Part shown: positions 32,208 through 33,272 of the stretch, one piece after another
Layout: every line of letters starts with the position of its first letter
Numbering within the stretch: position 1 is the first letter of the stretch
Origin: an uncultured Alphaproteobacteria bacterium
Lineage (GTDB): Bacteria; Pseudomonadota; Alphaproteobacteria; Rhodobacterales; Rhodobacteraceae
DNA length: 33,272 bases
Reading direction: 5' to 3'
NCBI GenBank assembly: GCA_929200255.1
Contig: CAKMYZ010000028.1
Location: forward strand, 1 to 33,272
Notes under the pieces: model-generated
The model's database searches: none
The model's input: the letters and a program-made list of their open reading frames with translations, nothing else
Told to the model about the DNA's origin: nothing
Made by a program: the position numbers and the translations under genes

Positions 32208-32630
32208 ATGGCTATTCAGCGTACATTCTCTATCATCAAACCAGACGCCACAAAGCGTAACCTGACCGGTCAGATCGTGGCCAAATTCGAAGACGCGGGC
32301 CTGCGTATCGTTGCGTCCAAGCGCATCCAGCTGACACTGGCACAGGCCCAGCAGTTCTATGGTGTCCATGCCGAGCGCCCGTTCTTTGGTGAACTGTGCG
32401 AATTCATGATTTCTGAGCCGATTGTGGTGCAGGTTCTGGAAGGCGAAGACGCGATTGCAAAGAACCGCGAAGTCATGGGTGCAACCAACCCAGCTGACGC
32501 CGCAGAAGGCACGATCCGCAAGGAATTCGCGCTGTCCATCGGCGAAAACTCGGTCCACGGGTCCGATGCCCCAGAGACGGCGGCAGAAGAGATTGCATTC
32601 TTCTTTTCCGGGCTTGAGCTGGTCGGTTAA
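32208..32630 (+). CDS. ndk: Nucleoside diphosphate kinase
   Basis: A 140-residue NDK that transfers the gamma phosphate between nucleoside triphosphates and diphosphates. The phosphohistidine H117 lies in the signature NSVHGSD, and the N-terminal [14 protein letters not shown] and central [16 protein letters not shown] are standard. The length is exactly that of bacterial NDKs. The ATG at 32208 is preceded by AAGAGG. The TAA overlaps the stop of the convergent DUF4112 gene in a shared TTAA, and its likely terminator lies within that gene. Confidence 0.98.
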   Translation: MAIQRTFSIIKPDATKRNLTGQIVAKFEDAGLRIVASKRIQLTLAQAQQFYGVHAERPFFGELCEFMISEPIVVQVLEGEDAIAKNREVMGATNPADAAEGTIRKEFALSIGENSVHGSDAPETAAEEIAFFFSGLELVG

Positions 32631-33046
32631 CCAATCAACGTGGGTTTCACCCACCTGACGTTCCCAAAGGCCGTCCGCACCGTTTTGGCGTGGGCGGCTT
32701 TTTTGTTAAGATTGTACTCTAACGCACGGTAATTACGTATATTTGCGTTATATATCACGTCAAAGATATCCCCGATCACCGGCACCATGCCGACGAAAAA
32801 GTCGAGCACTGTGTTCAGCGTCATATAGGCCAAGGTGCCCGGCGATGCGCCCAATTTGCGCGCCTCGTTGATCAGCCAGAGTGAGGGGAGCGCTGTCAGC
32901 GCGTCGCCCACCACCGGGACCAAGCCCACGATGTTATCCAGACCGACCGAAATGTTGGTCCGGGGGATGTAAAAAAGAGCGTCCATGCGCCACGCAACTT
33001 TGCGCAGGCGGGCGAGTTCGAAATCAATGTCTTGTGCTATGTTCAT
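32627..33046 (-). CDS. DUF4112 domain-containing membrane protein
   Basis: A 139-residue DUF4112 protein. The family core is visible as [23 protein letters not shown] and the repeated-looking [23 protein letters not shown], two hydrophobic segments each carrying GxVPxxGD. An N-terminal helix precedes them ([23 protein letters not shown]). The basic C-terminus is encoded across the ndk terminator. The ATG is preceded by no Shine-Dalgarno sequence; a promoter placed 6 bases before it suggests a leaderless or nearly leaderless message. Function unknown. Confidence 0.9.
   Translation of the reverse strand: MNIAQDIDFELARLRKVAWRMDALFYIPRTNISVGLDNIVGLVPVVGDALTALPSLWLINEARKLGASPGTLAYMTLNTVLDFFVGMVPVIGDIFDVIYNANIRNYRALEYNLNKKAAHAKTVRTAFGNVRWVKPTLIG
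32670..32704 (+). terminator. Terminator of ndk inside the DUF4112 coding region
   Basis: An 11-bp imperfect stem GCCGTCCGCAC / GCGTGGGCGGC, with two wobble pairs and one mismatch and loop CGTTTTG, is followed by six Ts (32699-32704). It lies 40 bases beyond the ndk stop, on the right strand, and within codons near the C-terminus of the DUF4112 gene. Confidence 0.75.
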
Positions 33047-33081
33047 ACCGTTAACATAACTGATTCTGATGGCAATGTGAA
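33047..33081 (-). promoter_or_regulatory. Candidate promoter of the DUF4112 gene
   Basis: On the minus strand TTCACA (33081-33076), a 17-bp spacer and TATGTT (33058-33053) form a good sigma-70-like pair. Only AACGGT separates the -10 from the ATG at 33046, so transcription would start at or next to the start codon. Confidence 0.45.
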
Positions 33082-33205
33082 GGGTATTTACTTTTTAGGG
33101 TGTGGGCTGTCGCTGCCCGACGGCAGAAGGGAGCGATGTGAGGCCCGCGGGGTAAGATAAACCTGGTGACAAACGACATTTGCCCGGCATTTCAAAGAAG
33201 GCAAC

Positions 33206-33241
33206 GAATGGCCGGTTTGAGCCCTTACTCACTGATGCTGC
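33206..33241 (-). repeat. Dispersed intergenic repeat, copy C
   Basis: On the minus strand GCAGCATCAGTGAGTAAGGG continues into CTCAAACCGGCCATTC, 30 of 36 bases identical to copy B at 3670-3705. It lies in the gene-free last 226 bases of the window, where nothing else but the DUF4112 promoter was recognised. Confidence 0.65.
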
Positions 33242-33272
33242 GGGTTGCAGGAACGACCGCTTCGGCTCCTTC

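Noticed and set aside
1..33272. CRISPR arrays, tRNA or rRNA genes, prophage or toxin-antitoxin modules.
   Set aside because: I looked for regularly spaced repeats, rRNA-like and tRNA-like sequences and typical phage or toxin genes and recognised none; a covariance-model scan was not possible here.

Overview
The window reads as a chromosomal segment of a marine-type alphaproteobacterium of the Rhodobacteraceae (Roseobacter-like). The gene order lptF-lptG-lptD-surA-pdxA-rsmA divergent from pepA-holC, the prfA-prmC-DUF4167 run, the moderately high GC and the short dispersed intergenic repeats all fit that group. The organism is inferred from gene order and sequence style, not from a marker-gene comparison.

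Layout. (i) 1-3705 is an accessory stretch. It starts with the tip of what looks like an IS21-type insertion sequence, which has cut an alpha/beta hydrolase gene. Then come a TetR regulator with a metallo-beta-lactamase-like partner, a divergent Rid-family gene, and a Rid-family plus endonuclease/exonuclease/phosphatase gene pair, with copies of a dispersed intergenic repeat. (ii) 3740-7663 holds msrB, an Uup-type ABC-F ATPase, a short-chain dehydrogenase and mazG. (iii) 7727-10855 is a candidate guanidino-compound catabolic operon: an M20 amidohydrolase, a SpeB-type agmatinase and a guanidinobutyrase-like ureohydrolase. (iv) 10915-14005 is a housekeeping run: a DUF1499 protein, prfA, prmC and a DUF4167 protein, closed by a clear terminator. 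(v) 14018-21368, on the minus strand, is the outer-membrane biogenesis operon lptF-lptG-lptD-surA-pdxA-rsmA, in which every junction overlaps by 1 or 4 bases. pepA and holC diverge from it. (vi) 23465-25905 is a small envelope module: a cupredoxin and a DUF4142 protein divergent from an AraC regulator, followed by a four-helix membrane protein. Shared sequence words around the regulator look like its operators. (vii) 25964-28849 holds a uracil-DNA-glycosylase-family protein, an alpha/beta hydrolase preceded by two NemR-type operator boxes, a MarC-family protein, a retropepsin-like membrane protease and, overlapping its stop codon, an unreported-looking 35-residue lipoprotein. (viii) 28937-33272 holds a second ABC-F ATPase, an MFS transporter, ndk and a DUF4112 protein convergent with ndk.

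The points most worth following up are the 35-residue lipoprotein coupled to the membrane protease, the two NemR-type boxes with no nearby regulator gene, the AraC-linked cupredoxin/DUF4142 module with 21-bp-spaced repeats, the overlapping pair of ureohydrolases, and the 19-bp direct repeat between the TetR and Rid genes. No rRNA, tRNA, CRISPR array or prophage was seen, and no gene-free stretch is longer than about 230 bases.
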